Assembly: GCA_029962745.1 (NCBI GenBank) | Contig: CM057165.1 | Span: 2,481,476-2,545,475 of the forward strand | DNA from: Echinometra lucunter | Lineage: Eukaryota > Echinodermata > Echinoidea > Camarodonta > Echinometridae | Reading direction: 5' to 3' | DNA: 64,000 bases | Shown here: piece by piece, positions 1-25,797 of the stretch | Position numbering within the stretch: the first letter of the stretch is position 1 | Layout: each line of letters begins with the position of its first letter | Notes under the pieces: model-generated | Databases searched by the model: none | Told to the model about the DNA's origin: nothing | Seen by the model: only the letters and a program-made list of their open reading frames with translations | Translations under genes and position numbers: made by a program

Positions 1-720
1 CGATCTGTACGAAGTGAGAGGACTTTCACGAAGCAACGATATCAAGCAGGGCACAAAATATCGTGCAGCGTCCAAGGTACGCGAATCACAAAAGGGTCGT
101 CAAACGTTTACATGGTAAATATTAATATACCAGGCAAAGGGCATGGGAGTGTGATTATGAATACGAAATCAAATTCGGAAGTGATAAAATCTATTGAGGG
201 AAACGAGATATTCCAGGCCTGCTTGTTTTAGCATGATTGTATCTGCCATACAGCTCCATAACTATTTCCCTTGATTCTCAGAATTGGAAAAGTAGACCCC
301 CTCCCTTTCCTAAAATTCCAGAGCCATGCACCAGTGATCATTTATTATCTTGAAACACAATAGAAACTTCCATGCAGAGACACTAGTGCTCGATATGAAA
401 TAATTTGATAACGCAAAATCTGCTGACAGTGGACAGTCGACCCTTAACTATATCTGACAATAACTATATGTATTATGTTGTCTGCAAATGTATTTCGGCT
501 ATACAGGTTTCTTACTACAACAATAACAGCAACCACAACAACAAAAGAATGGCTGTTCATATTTGGTCACAGGATAGAATATTGTTGAAAAGATATCTAT
601 TAATGAGAAATAGTAAGTTTTATTGTATGAATTTCCTTAAAGGAATCCATTTCACATCTTCCTAGCAAGTCTATGGGAATCCGTCGCCTCATGAGCATTT
701 GTTTGTAAAGTAAAGATATC

Positions 721-1210
721 GTTACACCCCACCTTTGATCAGAAGATCAAGTTCATGATTCTTTACGTGCATGGTTTGAGGTCGTGATCTAAGAGGTGGG
801 CGTAGCCAGGGCGGAGGACGGGGGGGGGGGAGGGTGTTGGAGAAGGAGGGCTAGAAATGATATAGGGCGGGAAGGGGTAGATTCTTGAGGAGTCCACGTA
901 ATTACAAGCGTTGCTTTCTTGTACTTTCCCAATCTGAATTCTCTTTTCTAAATATATTGTGTCATGCAGACATTTATTCATTTTGTTTTATACTTATGTC
1001 AAAGAGAGAGAGAGAGAGAGAGAGAAAATGATGTATATTACTTTATGAATTACTGTCAAAAAGATATTTCATGTTTCGTGGTCATTGGAAATAAAACTTG
1101 AACTTGAACTTGAACTTGAATATTACACACCACCTTTGATCAGAAGATCAAGTTCGGAATTCTCTACGTGCATGGTTTAGGGTCGTGATCAGATATGATG
1201 GCGTAGCCAC
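721..1210. repeat. Pair of direct repeats about 90 bases long
   Basis: The segments 721-810 and 1121-1210 are near copies in the same orientation. Both contain CACCTTTGATCAGAAGATCA, then a TACGTGCATGGTTT word, a GGTCGTGATC word and end with GGCGTAGCCA. About 310 bases separate them, holding a poly-G run and a GA microsatellite. They may be two copies of a dispersed element or a local duplication; no coding potential is visible. Confidence 0.75.
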
Positions 1211-2429
1211 GGGCTGAATGGCAGGGACAGGAGTGGGATGGAGATCAAAGGGGGGGGGGGGAGCTACGGAGGTGTTGATGGGATGGCTGAGATGATTATG
1301 GATGTGGTGGTGATGTTGAGGGTAGCTATGATGGTGATGATGATAGAGACAAGTTATTTATGATAAGGATGGGGTGGTGGTAATGGGCAGTGTCATAGCA
1401 TGGGTCCAATCATTTATGGGGGAAATGTTTATTATCTCATCGCCGGAGGGGCATTTGTTCGCTGGAAGGGAAAATTTATAGGGAGGGGTTTTTCCTCATA
1501 ATTGCCCCTCACAATTTTTATAGCCTCATCAATGGAGAGGAATTTATTCTCTTAGAAGGGAACTTTACGGCGCAGGGGGGGGGGGGGGGGGTGGTCTGCA
1601 CCTTGGCTCCGATGCAGCTGGCGATAACGCTCTTCTGCTTTCTTTTAAGAGGGGCTAGGGGCTGTGACACTAGTACTTCACCCGGTATCCATGAATATTT
1701 GAAAAGTAGACTAAATTATTATCATTATTATTATTAAAGAAACCCGGTTATTTCGTCAACAGTGACGAACGAGTAGTATATTATTCTCTGCATGAAATAC
1801 ATACACTTCCAACAACTCAAAATGGAAATTCGATGCAAATTTACTTTTGAGGGAGATATCAAATTTGAATAACGGTGGGTGGGAAGAAAATACAAAGGTG
1901 TTGCTCAAAATTTCAAAACTTGCAATCTTTGTTTCCACAAGATAACAAAAGTGAATAAAGGAAAAATAAAAATAAATTTCAAAGAAGAAAAGAATCACAA
2001 AAAGAATAAAGGGAAATCTTATTGAAGAAAAGAAAACAAAGAGGACGCTTACTTATTGACCTATGGTTCATTTACGTAGTCATATTGACCTTATTATTTT
2101 TTTTATCTGTAGACAATAGCTAGAAAGGGAAAACGGGTGAATTGCGTGTAATGATCAGAAATGCATTAGATTATACCTAGTACCGTAATTAACCTATCCA
2201 TATTAATCATTAATCCTTTCAGGTAGGGCAAAAGGGCATTTTCTGTTCTGGACATTCTTTTAGTGAACGTAAGTTCACTTAATGCATACACCCATGGTAA
2301 CCTAAATGCATATCACAATTTTATCTGAATCAACAATAAAATGTGCTGAGAAAGACATGCATAGAGAAAGGGAGAAGAGAAGGAGGATGAGATAAAAGGG
2401 TAAGAAAGAGAGAAAGAAAGAAGAGAGAG

Positions 2430-2442
2430 AGAAGAAGAAGAA

Positions 2443-2489
<47 letters not shown>

Positions 2490-2549
2490 AGAAGAAGAAG
2501 AAGAAGAAGAAGAAGAAGAAGAAGAAGAAGAAGAAGAAGAAGAAGAAGA
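2430..2549 (+). repeat. GAA trinucleotide microsatellite
   Basis: About 120 bases of nearly pure GAA with one GAG interruption near 2464, preceded by a GA-rich stretch from 2400. Read on the minus strand it gives a long polyserine frame that is not a gene. Confidence 0.95.
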
Positions 2550-3087
2550 GAATTTTTGATTATATAAAATCAAATATACATGCTTAGAGATTTTTGAAGA
2601 TCCAAACTAGCTAAAAATCTGCTCAAATAAAACACACAATGCAACCAAAAAATCTTGTTTGCATTAATATATTTACATATAAAGTAATCATTACATTCTG
2701 CACAATATATAATTTGTTTATATTCAGTATATAATAGATTTTCACAAATGAAATGATCAGTGCCTTTCTGTGATAAATGCTAATCATTAAGTCCATGTTT
2801 ATTGACCCATTCATGACGAATCATTTGAAGCCTTATTTGATCATTTTTTCTTCTTCAAATTGGCAACAACAGTACTTTTCTTTTATTGTCAATTCTTATT
2901 TGAAGTCATGTATTTGAAATGACTAGAAATTGACAGAACATGCATCTAAGAAGTTAAAAAGTTGCCAATTTGCACGGAAAAGCAGGGATTTTGAACCATC
3001 GTGTTGCCAATCTAATGATTACAGTGCTATGGGCACATTATGTGTAGAATTCGTTGTTCTTTCTGCTCATGTATTTGGTATGTTTTA

Positions 3088-3760
3088 CCCTGCTTTCAGA
3101 CACACCACTTATCGTATATTCATACGACGTATGGATATATGACGTATTGATACGAGACCTTTCAGACGCAACGCTCTGGGGAGCGTTTCATGAAAGGACT
3201 TGTCGGATGTTTTATCCGACAAAGTCTGTTTTATCCGACAGTTGCCATAGTAACGATGCTTCTCAGCCAATCAAAATCAAGGAAAGATGTCAGATCTGAT
3301 GACTTGTCGGACAACAAATGTTGATGAAACGCCCCCCTGTTATCCGATAATTGTACAAGAGCATTCAGACCTCGCGCTCAGTCGAACTTTCGTGGGAAGC
3401 TCATGAATATGTACGAGTCTCTCCCTTGCGCAGTACAAACTTCATCCGGGCTTTGCGCTTTGTGTTTACGTTGCGTTGTGCTGGACTCATCTATAGAAGA
3501 GTAGAGGTCTGGCCCTAAGAGCGCGTTGCAAATAAGTCCCGCCTACTTATACGACGTACGGATATGAGAGCATTCAGACGTGAATTTACATCGTATGGAT
3601 ATAGGATAATCGTACAAAACCATGCCCAAACCATCGTTTCGATATACGTCATATATTGAAACGACGTATCAATACATGTATAAGAGCATTCAGACGCGAA
3701 AAACGTCCTATATCAATACGTCGTACATCGATATGAGAACTCTCCCGTCTGAAAGTGGGG
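3088..3760. mobile_element. Harbinger-like MITE nested in the piggyBac-like MITE
   Basis: The ends are inverted: CCCTGCTTTCAGAC at 3088 and GTCTGAAAGTGGGG ending at 3760. TTA lies on each side, a 3-base target duplication as in PIF/Harbinger elements. The equivalent place in the other copy (near 8985) lacks the segment, so this is an insertion. The inside is full of short related words around TACGACGTAT and TTCAGACG, and a further repeat sits at 3175-3339. No transposase is encoded. The superfamily assignment is inferred from ends and duplication length only. Confidence 0.6.
3175..3339. mobile_element. Small inverted-repeat element with GCGTTTCATGAAA-type ends
   Basis: The left edge reads CTGGGGAGCGTTTCATGAAA and the right edge GATGAAACGCCCCCCTG, an imperfect inverted pair. 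The interior has repeated TTATCCGACA and TTGTCGGA words. It sits inside the Harbinger-like element, making three nested layers. A longer relative with similar ends lies at 26341-27337. Confidence 0.55.
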
Positions 3761-3833
3761 TTATAGGGCTCTGCATCAACAGTTATTAGAGCAAACCATA
3801 GACAGTGGTGAAATTCTGTCATGAAAGGATTAA

Positions 3834-4399
3834 CCTGTTGTTTGCTGGAACTGAGTCATCCCTGTATTAAAGGGGGTACCCAATGCTGAAACAATGTTAG
3901 TTCATTTAAAAGAGCAGGATTTTATCAGCAGAAAATCTTCTGCCTAAAATTTTTTTAAAGTCGTGTCGCCAAGGAAACCCCCGAATGTGGTAAGATTTCG
4001 GGATATTTTTGACCCATCAGCTGTGACCCAGTTTGAACTGGGTACCCACTTTGACGTCAAAATGACGTCAAAGTGGGTACCTTTGTCACGCAATTCTAGC
4101 AAAATGCGCGCAAGGTATGATACATATTGTACGGTCTAGCGCGCAGCACAACTGCAATGTGCGAAGCCGGGTACCCACTTTTACGTCATACCTCATACTA
4201 AAATATTTTGGTCAACTCTTGACTTTTTATGAGAAAATTAGCCAAAATGCATTGATTTCGATTGGAAATCATCAAAATTTTAATGTTATTCTTCTTAGAA
4301 TTCTATTCTCGATTATATATCCAAAAACCAAAAAAAAAATCGACCATTGTGTAATCTTTTTAAGTTTATTGGAAAGAGAGAATTCAGAGGTCAATGGGT
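3834..4399. mobile_element. GGTACC/CRE-bearing element, haplotype-1 insertion
   Basis: TTAA flanks this 566-base segment at 3830-3833 and 4400-4403, and the other haplotype has a single TTAA at 9059-9062, so it is a clean insertion. The core contains GGGTACCCACTTTGACGTCA followed by its inverse, giving two TGACGTCA palindromes a few bases apart. An inverted relative lies at 18732-19291 in an SCFD2 intron. No protein is encoded. The TTAA duplication suggests mobilisation by a piggyBac-type transposase. Confidence 0.6.
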
Positions 4400-5094
4400 T
4401 TAAAATTGATGTGGTAAATCATTTCTAGAAGCTGCCAAACCCTCATTACATTAAATGACAATAGAGCACTTCACATTGCAGGTGAAAAACATAAATTGAA
4501 ATCAAGTGGAATACATGGAAATTAATTCTTGCCCCAACCCTGTAATTTCACCCCCAAACATTATGCAATTTTTGCCATTTAGGTTTTGCAGTGGTGATTT
4601 CTCAAGACCATTTTAAAAGTTCATGTTATGTTTACAATTTTTCACAACTGCACAGCAAGTAGCAATGTTGTAAAGTGGTTCGAGGGATAATCATAAGTAA
4701 TAACTGGATCTATCATTGGCAAGAAATTTTTTTTTCATACTACAGTAAATAATATCTGATCTCTGTTGAAAAGAGGAACCGAATTTATCAGTTTTATGAT
4801 ATTGCAGTAAGCATACTGTTAAGACATCAGAGAACATGCAATGATACCATTCATAGATTCATATTCTTGCCTCCTTCTGTTTTAACCATACCCCAGGAGG
4901 CAATCAAATGCAGCAGTAGTCCTTCATAACCCTCTTACAATACTTACAAGATGCATTTTAAAGTGAAATACTGTGAAGTCAACAAGGAGTACTTTAAGTC
5001 TGTGATTTGCCAATTTTCACAAGAAATATACCCGGTAATAATATATATGCAAATTCTTCTACAAAAAAGGACTTGATTTTCCCGCTGGAATATA

Positions 5095-5335
5095 TACCCA
5101 GTTGTTGTGTGTCCAGACAGGATGTGTATCCGGACAGTCGATTTTAAACAGCCATTAGAAAAAGTTTACAAGCAATATTTCTTTAATTTTTTAATACAAG
5201 TGTTACACAATATTATAGACAACAAATTTTGATGATGATTAGCACCATCACTGTATAGTTTTTGTTTAATTCAAAGACAAAAAAGAAGGCTTCATTTTTG
5301 TTACGTGTCCAGACACCCGACCCCCCATCCTATTG
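5095..5335. mobile_element. Probable haplotype-1-specific insertion
   Basis: About 240 bases here have no counterpart at the matching place in the second copy (near 10215). The segment is bracketed by GTGTCCAGACA words: TGTGTCCAGACAGG near 5107 and GTGTCCAGACACCC near 5306. The edges are not sharp enough to define terminal repeats or a target duplication, so the class is unknown. Confidence 0.4.
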
Positions 5336-5963
5336 ATCATCTTCAATTTCTCAGAGATAGTTGCCTGATATTATATCCACACAAAAAAAACTTGTCCACT
5401 AGTACTTTCACAATAAATGATGAATGATACCATTAAAGTATATCTTATTTCATCCAGTGAGCAAAATATATAATCTCCTGTCATTGATGCATGTATATGC
5501 AATTCCTTTTGTGAAGGGGTGGACTAAGATTGTAGGTGATTCATCTGACGGAACTATGGAATCAAAGCAGGACTCTGTCTGAAGGCATCACATTCTCTTC
5601 ACTTTCCATTGAATTCATTCAAAAGGATGTTCTGGGTATCAATGAGAGAATGGCTTCATCCACAGACATAGTGCTTTCTCATCAAACATTTGGTTCCCTG
5701 AAGAGATAGACAGTTTATCTTAAAAGGACTCTTTCCAGGATCAAGAGCAGGAGAACTTGTGTCTGATAGCATCATATCCAACACACCATTCTGGGATATT
5801 GGTTTTCTGTCCAAAGATATTCTTAAAGTCATATGATTATCTTCAGATTCTCAATAGTCTATTTTGGAGGACTGTCCAAGCGATCAAAAGCTGGAGGAAT
5901 GTTTGAAGGAAGCATGTTCTCCTTAGATTCCACTAGATGTGTCAAGTGACATGTTCTGAGTCA

Positions 5964-7979
5964 TCAGTATGAGAGTGGTTCTTGTCCAAAGACATGTTCT
6001 AAGACATCTGATTCTCTCAAGATTCTAGTAGATCCTACAACAACCTACAAAATAGAAAACATGGAGACTATCGACATCGGGTACAAGGAGTAAACATTTT
6101 ACAGTATACCCAGGGTAGTCTAATCTATATCGATTCAATCAATTCCCTACATTCAACCCTAGACAGAAAAATACATAACCCAGGCTTGACCTAATCTGCT
6201 GGTAAAACCAGAGTATAATGGAAGCCCTAACCTTATGTCTCTGAAGAGTTGGAGCAAACTGCAAATGCTGCCAAAGCAAATGTTGGGACTGTCTGAGAAA
6301 TGTGCACCTCTCATTTCCTCCTAAACAAAATTGTATGCAGTGGAAACTTGTTATAAAGAGCCCTGATATAATGAGATTCTTAATATAACAAGGTAATTTT
6401 CATGGTGCAAAAGTCCTTGTCATAGTGAGTTACCGCTGTATTCCCTTATTCCTTTTTCGAGGTGCCAAAAGATACTTTATTACTCTGATTAAATAGAAAG
6501 GAATGTGTATCTCTTTTGTAAAAATAAGCACTTTGCATCAAATTCATACCTGAGTGTTTGGTGACAGAGATGCAACAGTCTCCTTTATGTGTTTGACCTC
6601 TGAACATGTGACCCCACCCACCATGAAGACAATAAGGAGAGGATGATCGCTAGGACGGGGCTTACCAACATTCATGAATAACCTGCAACCAAAAAGAAGG
6701 AAACAATCATGGTTTACTCAACAAAAGTAAGTGTGGATACATTATTTCTGCTTTGGAATTAAGTCGGACTTCTAGGAATGTTTTAAAAATGAACTAATGT
6801 AGGATGTCAGAAAGCAAAGTATATGAAGAATCACACCATCACATGTATGTTGCATCTAAGTGAAGTACCAAATTGTTGATTGATATCTTGAAGATATATT
6901 TAGGAAATTTCACTTTATTCAAGAGGGAAGAGCCATTTTGTCCCTGCACCACAATTTTATGTCAAGCAAAGATTCATAATTTCTGTGACTGACCTTTTTT
7001 CAGAATACATCTGTATCTAATATGCAGGACTGATAAATGAAACTGATTTGCCCAGAAAATCAGATTTTTTTTCCTTCTTTTTTTTGGGGGGGGGGGGAGG
7101 GAACTGGTGCTGTTATGCTGACATAGGCTAGTGCTTGATGTCAGGTTAAGTTGTACATCAACATTTTAATAGAGAAAATCAGTGCCTACAATGCTCTACA
7201 GTGAATAAACCACTTCATAATTAATATATGGTACAATGACCCTCAAATAACCTCATTATGTTTGCACATGCACATCTGTTCATATACGCTACTTGTTTGA
7301 CAACCCCCCAAAATCCATGGCTATTGTGCGCATCATGGTCCTCAACCTTTGAAAAGTGCATTAAGGTCAATTGCATATGATAAAGATTACTTTTGGAGAC
7401 CATGCTTTTGTTCGTGCTGCACCAAAATTCTGGTAAAGTCTAGTTTTGTTCTCCCTCTCTCAATAAATAGGAATACATCATCAACATCTTCAAAAACCTT
7501 CTAAAACTCACCTATAGGGAAGTTTTCAATAGTCATGTTTTGTTGTAATGTATTGCTTTCATAGGGTTGGTAGGCTTTCCAGATTTTTATGGTTGATCTG
7601 CTTACCCTTCTTAATTATAATATAATTCATGTTATCACTAGTTTTGTTCTCCCTTACTCCTACTACATCATAGAGTATATTACTAAAGAAACTGTGCAAT
7701 ATAAATTTACAACTGAAAAGGTGTTTGGTACAAAAGACCTTTATCTGCACATGTACATATAATATTGTAATTATGAACTGGTTGATACACCTTCTACCTG
7801 AGGGAGAAAAATGTATGGCATACCTGAATCCTGTTTTGAGTAACTCTCTGAAGCCACTGGACTTGTATTCAATGTCTACCAAGTCAGGTTTAGAAGGGTT
7901 AAATACACTCTCCACGACCTGCTTGACCAGAGGCGAGTAGCTTGATGGATGAGTGGCCGTACCATGGTGGAAGATATTC
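5964..7979 (-). pseudogene. SCFD2: Second copy of SCFD2 exons 12-14 (probable allele)
   Basis: Three exons repeat the end of SCFD2: exon 12 at 7824-7979, exon 13 at 6550-6682 and exon 14 at 5964-6044. All have intact AG acceptors and GT donors, keep phase, and end at the same TGA as the main copy. Exon 12 carries the conserved KSSGFRELLKTGF motif and exon 13 the SDHPLLIVFMVGG motif. No first eleven exons accompany them. Protein differences from the other copy are one Val/Met and one Thr/Ala. They are not degraded; pseudogene is used only because this copy cannot make a protein on its own. Most likely it is the other haplotype's 3' end, placed next to the main copy by the assembly. Confidence 0.85.
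7078..7097 (+). repeat. T-run joined to G-run
   Basis: Eight T followed directly by twelve G. The matching tract in the other copy is at 11959-11982 with different lengths. It belongs to a series of four such junctions in SCFD2 non-coding DNA. Confidence 0.9.
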
Positions 7980-8024
7980 CTAGAGCATAAACAGAGAAAC
8001 ATTTCATTGAATTTCTAAAAAAGG

Positions 8025-8078
8025 TCAGGTTTAGAAGGGTTAAACACACTCTCCATGACCTGCTTGACCAGGGGTGAG
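8025..8078 (-). pseudogene. Partial SCFD2 exon 12 fragment, cut by the gap
   Basis: This 54-base remnant repeats the middle of exon 12 just upstream of the full exon at 7824-7979 and is truncated by the N run. Its counterpart in the second copy is complete at 13393-13490. Presence in both copies shows the partial exon duplication is older than the divergence of the two haplotypes. Confidence 0.75.
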
Positions 8079-8578
8079 NNNNNNNNNNNNNNNNNNNNNN
8101 NNNNNNNNNNNNNNNNNNNNNNNNNNNNNNNNNNNNNNNNNNNNNNNNNNNNNNNNNNNNNNNNNNNNNNNNNNNNNNNNNNNNNNNNNNNNNNNNNNNN
8201 NNNNNNNNNNNNNNNNNNNNNNNNNNNNNNNNNNNNNNNNNNNNNNNNNNNNNNNNNNNNNNNNNNNNNNNNNNNNNNNNNNNNNNNNNNNNNNNNNNNN
8301 NNNNNNNNNNNNNNNNNNNNNNNNNNNNNNNNNNNNNNNNNNNNNNNNNNNNNNNNNNNNNNNNNNNNNNNNNNNNNNNNNNNNNNNNNNNNNNNNNNNN
8401 NNNNNNNNNNNNNNNNNNNNNNNNNNNNNNNNNNNNNNNNNNNNNNNNNNNNNNNNNNNNNNNNNNNNNNNNNNNNNNNNNNNNNNNNNNNNNNNNNNNN
8501 NNNNNNNNNNNNNNNNNNNNNNNNNNNNNNNNNNNNNNNNNNNNNNNNNNNNNNNNNNNNNNNNNNNNNNNNNNNNNN
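8079..8578. other. Assembly gap, 500 N
   Basis: Exactly 500 N, the same length as the second gap, so this is probably a conventional filler of unknown true size. It separates the two copies of the SCFD2 3' region. Confidence 0.99.
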
Positions 8579-8664
8579 TTATTCAGTATTTAATAGATTT
8601 TCACAAATGAAATGATCAGTGCCTTTCTGTGATAAATGCTAATCGTCAAGTCCATGTTTATTGA

Positions 8665-9059
8665 CCCACTCATGACAAGTATTATTTGAAGCCTTATTTG
8701 ATCAGCTTTTCTTCTTCAAACTTTTCTTTTATTGTCCATTCTTCTTACTTGAAGTCATGTGTCTGAAATAATTAGAAATTCACAAAAAGTGTATTGAGAA
8801 GTTATAAGAGTTGCCAGTTTGGATGGAAAATCCGTGATCTTGAACTTTCTATAGTGTTGCCAATTTAATGATTTTAGTGCCTATTTTTCTTTGAAATTTT
8901 TAAGCATCACACAATAAATAGTAACACAATGGAAATGGGCATATGCATAGATTTTTTTTTTTTTGCTCTTTCTGCTCATGTATGTGATTCTTAGGGCTCT
9001 GCATCAAAAGTTATTGGGCCAAACCACACAAAGTGTTTGGAATTCTGTCATGAAAGGGT
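8665..9059. mobile_element. piggyBac-like MITE, uninterrupted copy
   Basis: The left end is CCCACTCATGACA and the right end CTGTCATGAAAGGG, followed by TTAA at 9059-9062. It lies at the same locus as the interrupted copy at 2805-3831 and lacks the nested Harbinger-like insertion, so it serves as the empty site for that event. The interior shares the word TTTCTGCTCATGTAT with the other family members. Confidence 0.65.
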
Positions 9060-9499
9060 TAAAATTGATGTGGTAAACCATTTCCAGAAGCTGCCAACCC
9101 CTCATTACATTATGACAATAGAGCACTTTACATTGCAGGTGAATATATAAAGTGAAATCAACTGAATTAAATTAAATTCTTGCCCCAACAACCCTGTGAT
9201 TTCCCCATGGATTTCACCCCCAAACAATAAGCATTGCCTTTTGCCATTCAGGTTTTGTAGTGGTGATTTCTCAAGGCCACTTTAATTACAATTTTTCATG
9301 ACTACACAGCAAGTGGCAATGCTGAAAGTATTAACATAAGTAATAATTGGATCTACAACTGGCAAGAAAAAAAAAATGTATTTACAATAAATGATCTCTG
9401 ATCTCTGTTGAGAAGAGGAACTGAAGCTATCAGTTTTGTAATATTGCAGGTAGCATACAGAAGACATCAAAGAACATGCCTTGATACCTTTCATACGCT

Positions 9500-9981
9500 C
9501 CATTCATATTACCCAATACCGCAATACATGTATTACCGATGCACATAGGTAAGCGATTTCCTGTGGACACCATTCACATTACATGGAAAATACGGTCATA
9601 TTACTGGAATACTGCGGTATTCTCCCTTTCACCCCTGTTCATTATCACATTCGCAATATTACGGCATTCTGTTTTATTGGCAGTCCCGCATAGGTCAAAC
9701 CTGCTGACGAGATGCTACGCTCCACTGCACAAGCTGTAAATGTTGCGCCTGTTTTGCAGATGCTGTTCATATACACTATGTATCCACAACAGTTCGGTAA
9801 TATTACTAGACCTCGAAGCGTAAAACAGGCGTCAAATAGGCACAAAATAAGCATAAAATAGGAGGAATCAAAATACCAAAATATTCAGTGGGAGCCATTC
9901 ATATTACCAGTAGTCTGAAACGTAGATTAAATAGGCATAACATTTGCGCTTATCTTGATGATAGGTGGGTAATATGAATGG
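9500..9981. mobile_element. MITE with CCATTCATATTACCCA ends, haplotype-2 insertion
   Basis: The left end CCATTCATATTACCCA and the right end TGGGTAATATGAATGG are exact inverses. The other haplotype reads straight through the site near 4857, so the roughly 480 bases are an insertion. Flanking TA on both sides suggests a TA target, as for Tc1/mariner-type elements, but that is weak evidence. No transposase frame is present. Confidence 0.7.
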
Positions 9982-10868
9982 GCCTATAGATTCATATTCT
10001 AGCCTTCTTCTGTTTTAACAATACCTCAGGAGGCAATAAGATGCAGCAACAGTCCCCCATAACCCTCTTACAATACTTACAATATGCATAAAGTGAAATA
10101 CTTTGAGGTCAACAAGAAGTAATGTAAGTCTCGAATTTGCCAATTTTTCATGAGAAATATAATACCATGTATGCAATTTCTTCCACAAAAAAGGACATGA
10201 TTTTCCCCCTGGTATATGTTGATTATCTATTTTCAATTTTGCAGAGATAATTGCCTGATATTTTATCCACACAAAAGGAAAATCGTCCACTACACTACAG
10301 GAATTTCATATAAAATGATGAATGATATCATTAACGTACATCTTATCTCATCGAGTGATCCTGTCAGTGATATATTAAGTTCCTTTTGTGAAGGGGTGGA
10401 CTAAGATTGTAGTTGATTCATCTGATGGAACTATGGAATCAAAGCAGGACTCTGTCTGAAGGCATTACATTCTCTTCAGTTTTCCAGTTGAGTCATTCCA
10501 TAGAATATCATGGGTATCAATAAAGGAATGGCTTCATCCACAGACATAGTGCTTTCTGATCAAACATCTGGTTCCCTGAAGATTCTAGACAATCCATCTT
10601 AAAGGACCATTTACACGATCAAGAGCAGAAGAACTTGTGAAGATGTGACTGACAGCATCTTATCCAACACATCCAACACACCATTCAAAATATCAGTATG
10701 ACAGTGGCTTGTGTCCAAAGCCATTTTTAAAGTCATCCGATTATCTACAGATTCTCAATGGTCTATTTTAGAGGACTGTCCAAGGGATCAAAAGCTGGAG
10801 AATTGTCTGAAGGCATCATGTTCTCCTTAGATTCCACTAGATGTGTCCAATAGGCATGTTCTGAGTCA

Positions 10869-24457
<13,589 letters not shown>

Positions 24458-25797
24458 TGAAATATTCTTGTCTTAATAAACTAAGTGACTCAGTAAAAAT
24501 CCCTAAAACAGCTCAATATAATAAAAAAAAAGGAGTGAAAAGAAACTCAAACACGTAAACCCTTCTGACTGATGGAGGCTGACATCTTGGAAAAATAACA
24601 GGCTTTTCAACAAGTTTTATGATCTATAAATATGATACAAATTACAATTATAAAAAAATATTCAGTTTTGCAATTTGATAAATTATTCATTCACGTCCAT
24701 ATATTGAAAAATATATTCTGAGCAGTAAAAAAAAATGTATAAAGAGTTCTTTATATAAAATTTATCTTTTGAACAAATGTACAGTCTATATACACAACAC
24801 ATGTAGAGTCGAGTCTACTACAAATTGAATTGACTATCCGAGGAGGAAGAAGAAGACCGGGCGGGGAAGAAGAAAGTGGGTAAGCACTTATTTTAAAGTA
24901 ATCATTAGTTTCTGTGTGCAAGGAAATTGGAACGAAATGTTTCCTTGAGTCCTTGTAATGTATTTAAATTAAAGATAGGAGACTCTCAATGTGACATAAC
25001 TTTGTTCCACTTCCAGTTCCAATTCCTATTTCCACGTCTAAGTTAGGGCCTAACAATATTAACATCTAAGTTAACGTTAGTCTGAAAAAGTTCATAAAGT
25101 TGAAATTTTACGGATATCTAGGTTGAGATTCATGGCTGATTATCCAACGTTAAAGAGATAATTAAGCATGCTCTCTCACTGACATGACTGACATGACTGA
25201 GAGATATGTTAGTATTGCTGTATACTATCGTTCAACATTGTTTACAAATTATTTTGTGTAACTGTAAGTAGGTCTAGAATACTGTAACATTATTAACTGT
25301 ACGACTTAGCTTAGTTAGACTCTAAATCTTGTTCATCACTCTGCATTGTTACACATAATAATGAGTATTTAATAACTATGGTCATCATGATATCATCTTA
25401 TATCAGCATAATCAGACTCACTTTATATGAAACTGTTAGAATCTGCAAATAAATCTGCAAATGATAATGAGTATTTAATAACTGACTATATTATGATATC
25501 ATCTTATATCAGCATAATCAGACTCACTTTAGAATCTGCAAACAGTTGGGCGACTCGGGCCATGCCACTCAGGCCAAATCAAATACTAACTTAATTCAAA
25601 CTTGGCATCATTCATTTTGCCTTTTAATATTTCAGCATCTCGGCTCAGCCTCAGTTTATGTCAAGAATTGATGCCTGAAGCAGGAGGCGCGAGGCTTGAC
25701 GTCACTCAAGCATTTTGGGAGTGTGAAGGTACTCACTCAGCTTGTCTAACACTCGTGTCTACACTTACAACCTGTGACTTTATAATCCAGGAAAGCG
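24458..25797. promoter_or_regulatory. Divergent promoter region of SCFD2 and PHPT1
   Basis: The two start codons face away from each other across 1,340 bases, so promoters for both genes should lie here. I see no clear TATA box. A purine-rich stretch near 24840-24879 ends in GG|GTAAGC, a good donor, and the PHPT1 start-codon exon is preceded by ATAATCCAG, a good acceptor, so a non-coding first PHPT1 exon is possible. Direct repeats of about 70 bases lie at 25358-25426 and 25464-25533, sharing GAGTATTTAATAACT and ATCTTATATCAGCATAATCA. Confidence 0.5.

Larger units (their letters stand above)
1..2719. other. Intergenic stretch, no gene recognised
   Basis: No open reading frame here resembles a known protein and none shows a convincing exon structure. 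The stretch holds several poly-G runs (about 820-832, 1251-1261, 1576-1591), a GA microsatellite at 1002-1025, a short run of the hexamer AACTTG near 1095-1119, a direct repeat pair and a long GAA array, the last two listed separately. The serine-rich frame at 2313-2573 is only the GAA array read on the minus strand. Confidence 0.6.
2805..3831. mobile_element. piggyBac-like MITE, copy interrupted by a nested insertion
   Basis: This is one of four copies in the window of a non-coding element with ends close to CCCATTCGTGACAG and its inverse. Here the left end is CCCATTCATGACG at 2806 and the right end is CTGTCATGAAAGG near 3828. The unit is about 400 bases elsewhere; it is longer here because another transposon has inserted at 3088-3760. 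The family is called piggyBac-like because of the CCC termini and the TTAA flanks seen on cleaner copies. Confidence 0.65.

Noticed and set aside
2313..2573. Polyserine frame on the minus strand
   Set aside because: It is the GAA microsatellite read in one frame.
4117..4428. A 103-residue frame as a gene
   Set aside because: It lies across a transposon insertion edge and resembles no family.
5964..7979. A second SCFD2-type gene
   Set aside because: Only exons 12-14 are present and the copy ends at a gap; an unmerged haplotype explains it better.
8055..8615. Frames running through N (also at 52452-53273)
   Set aside because: The residues are unknown bases in assembly gaps.
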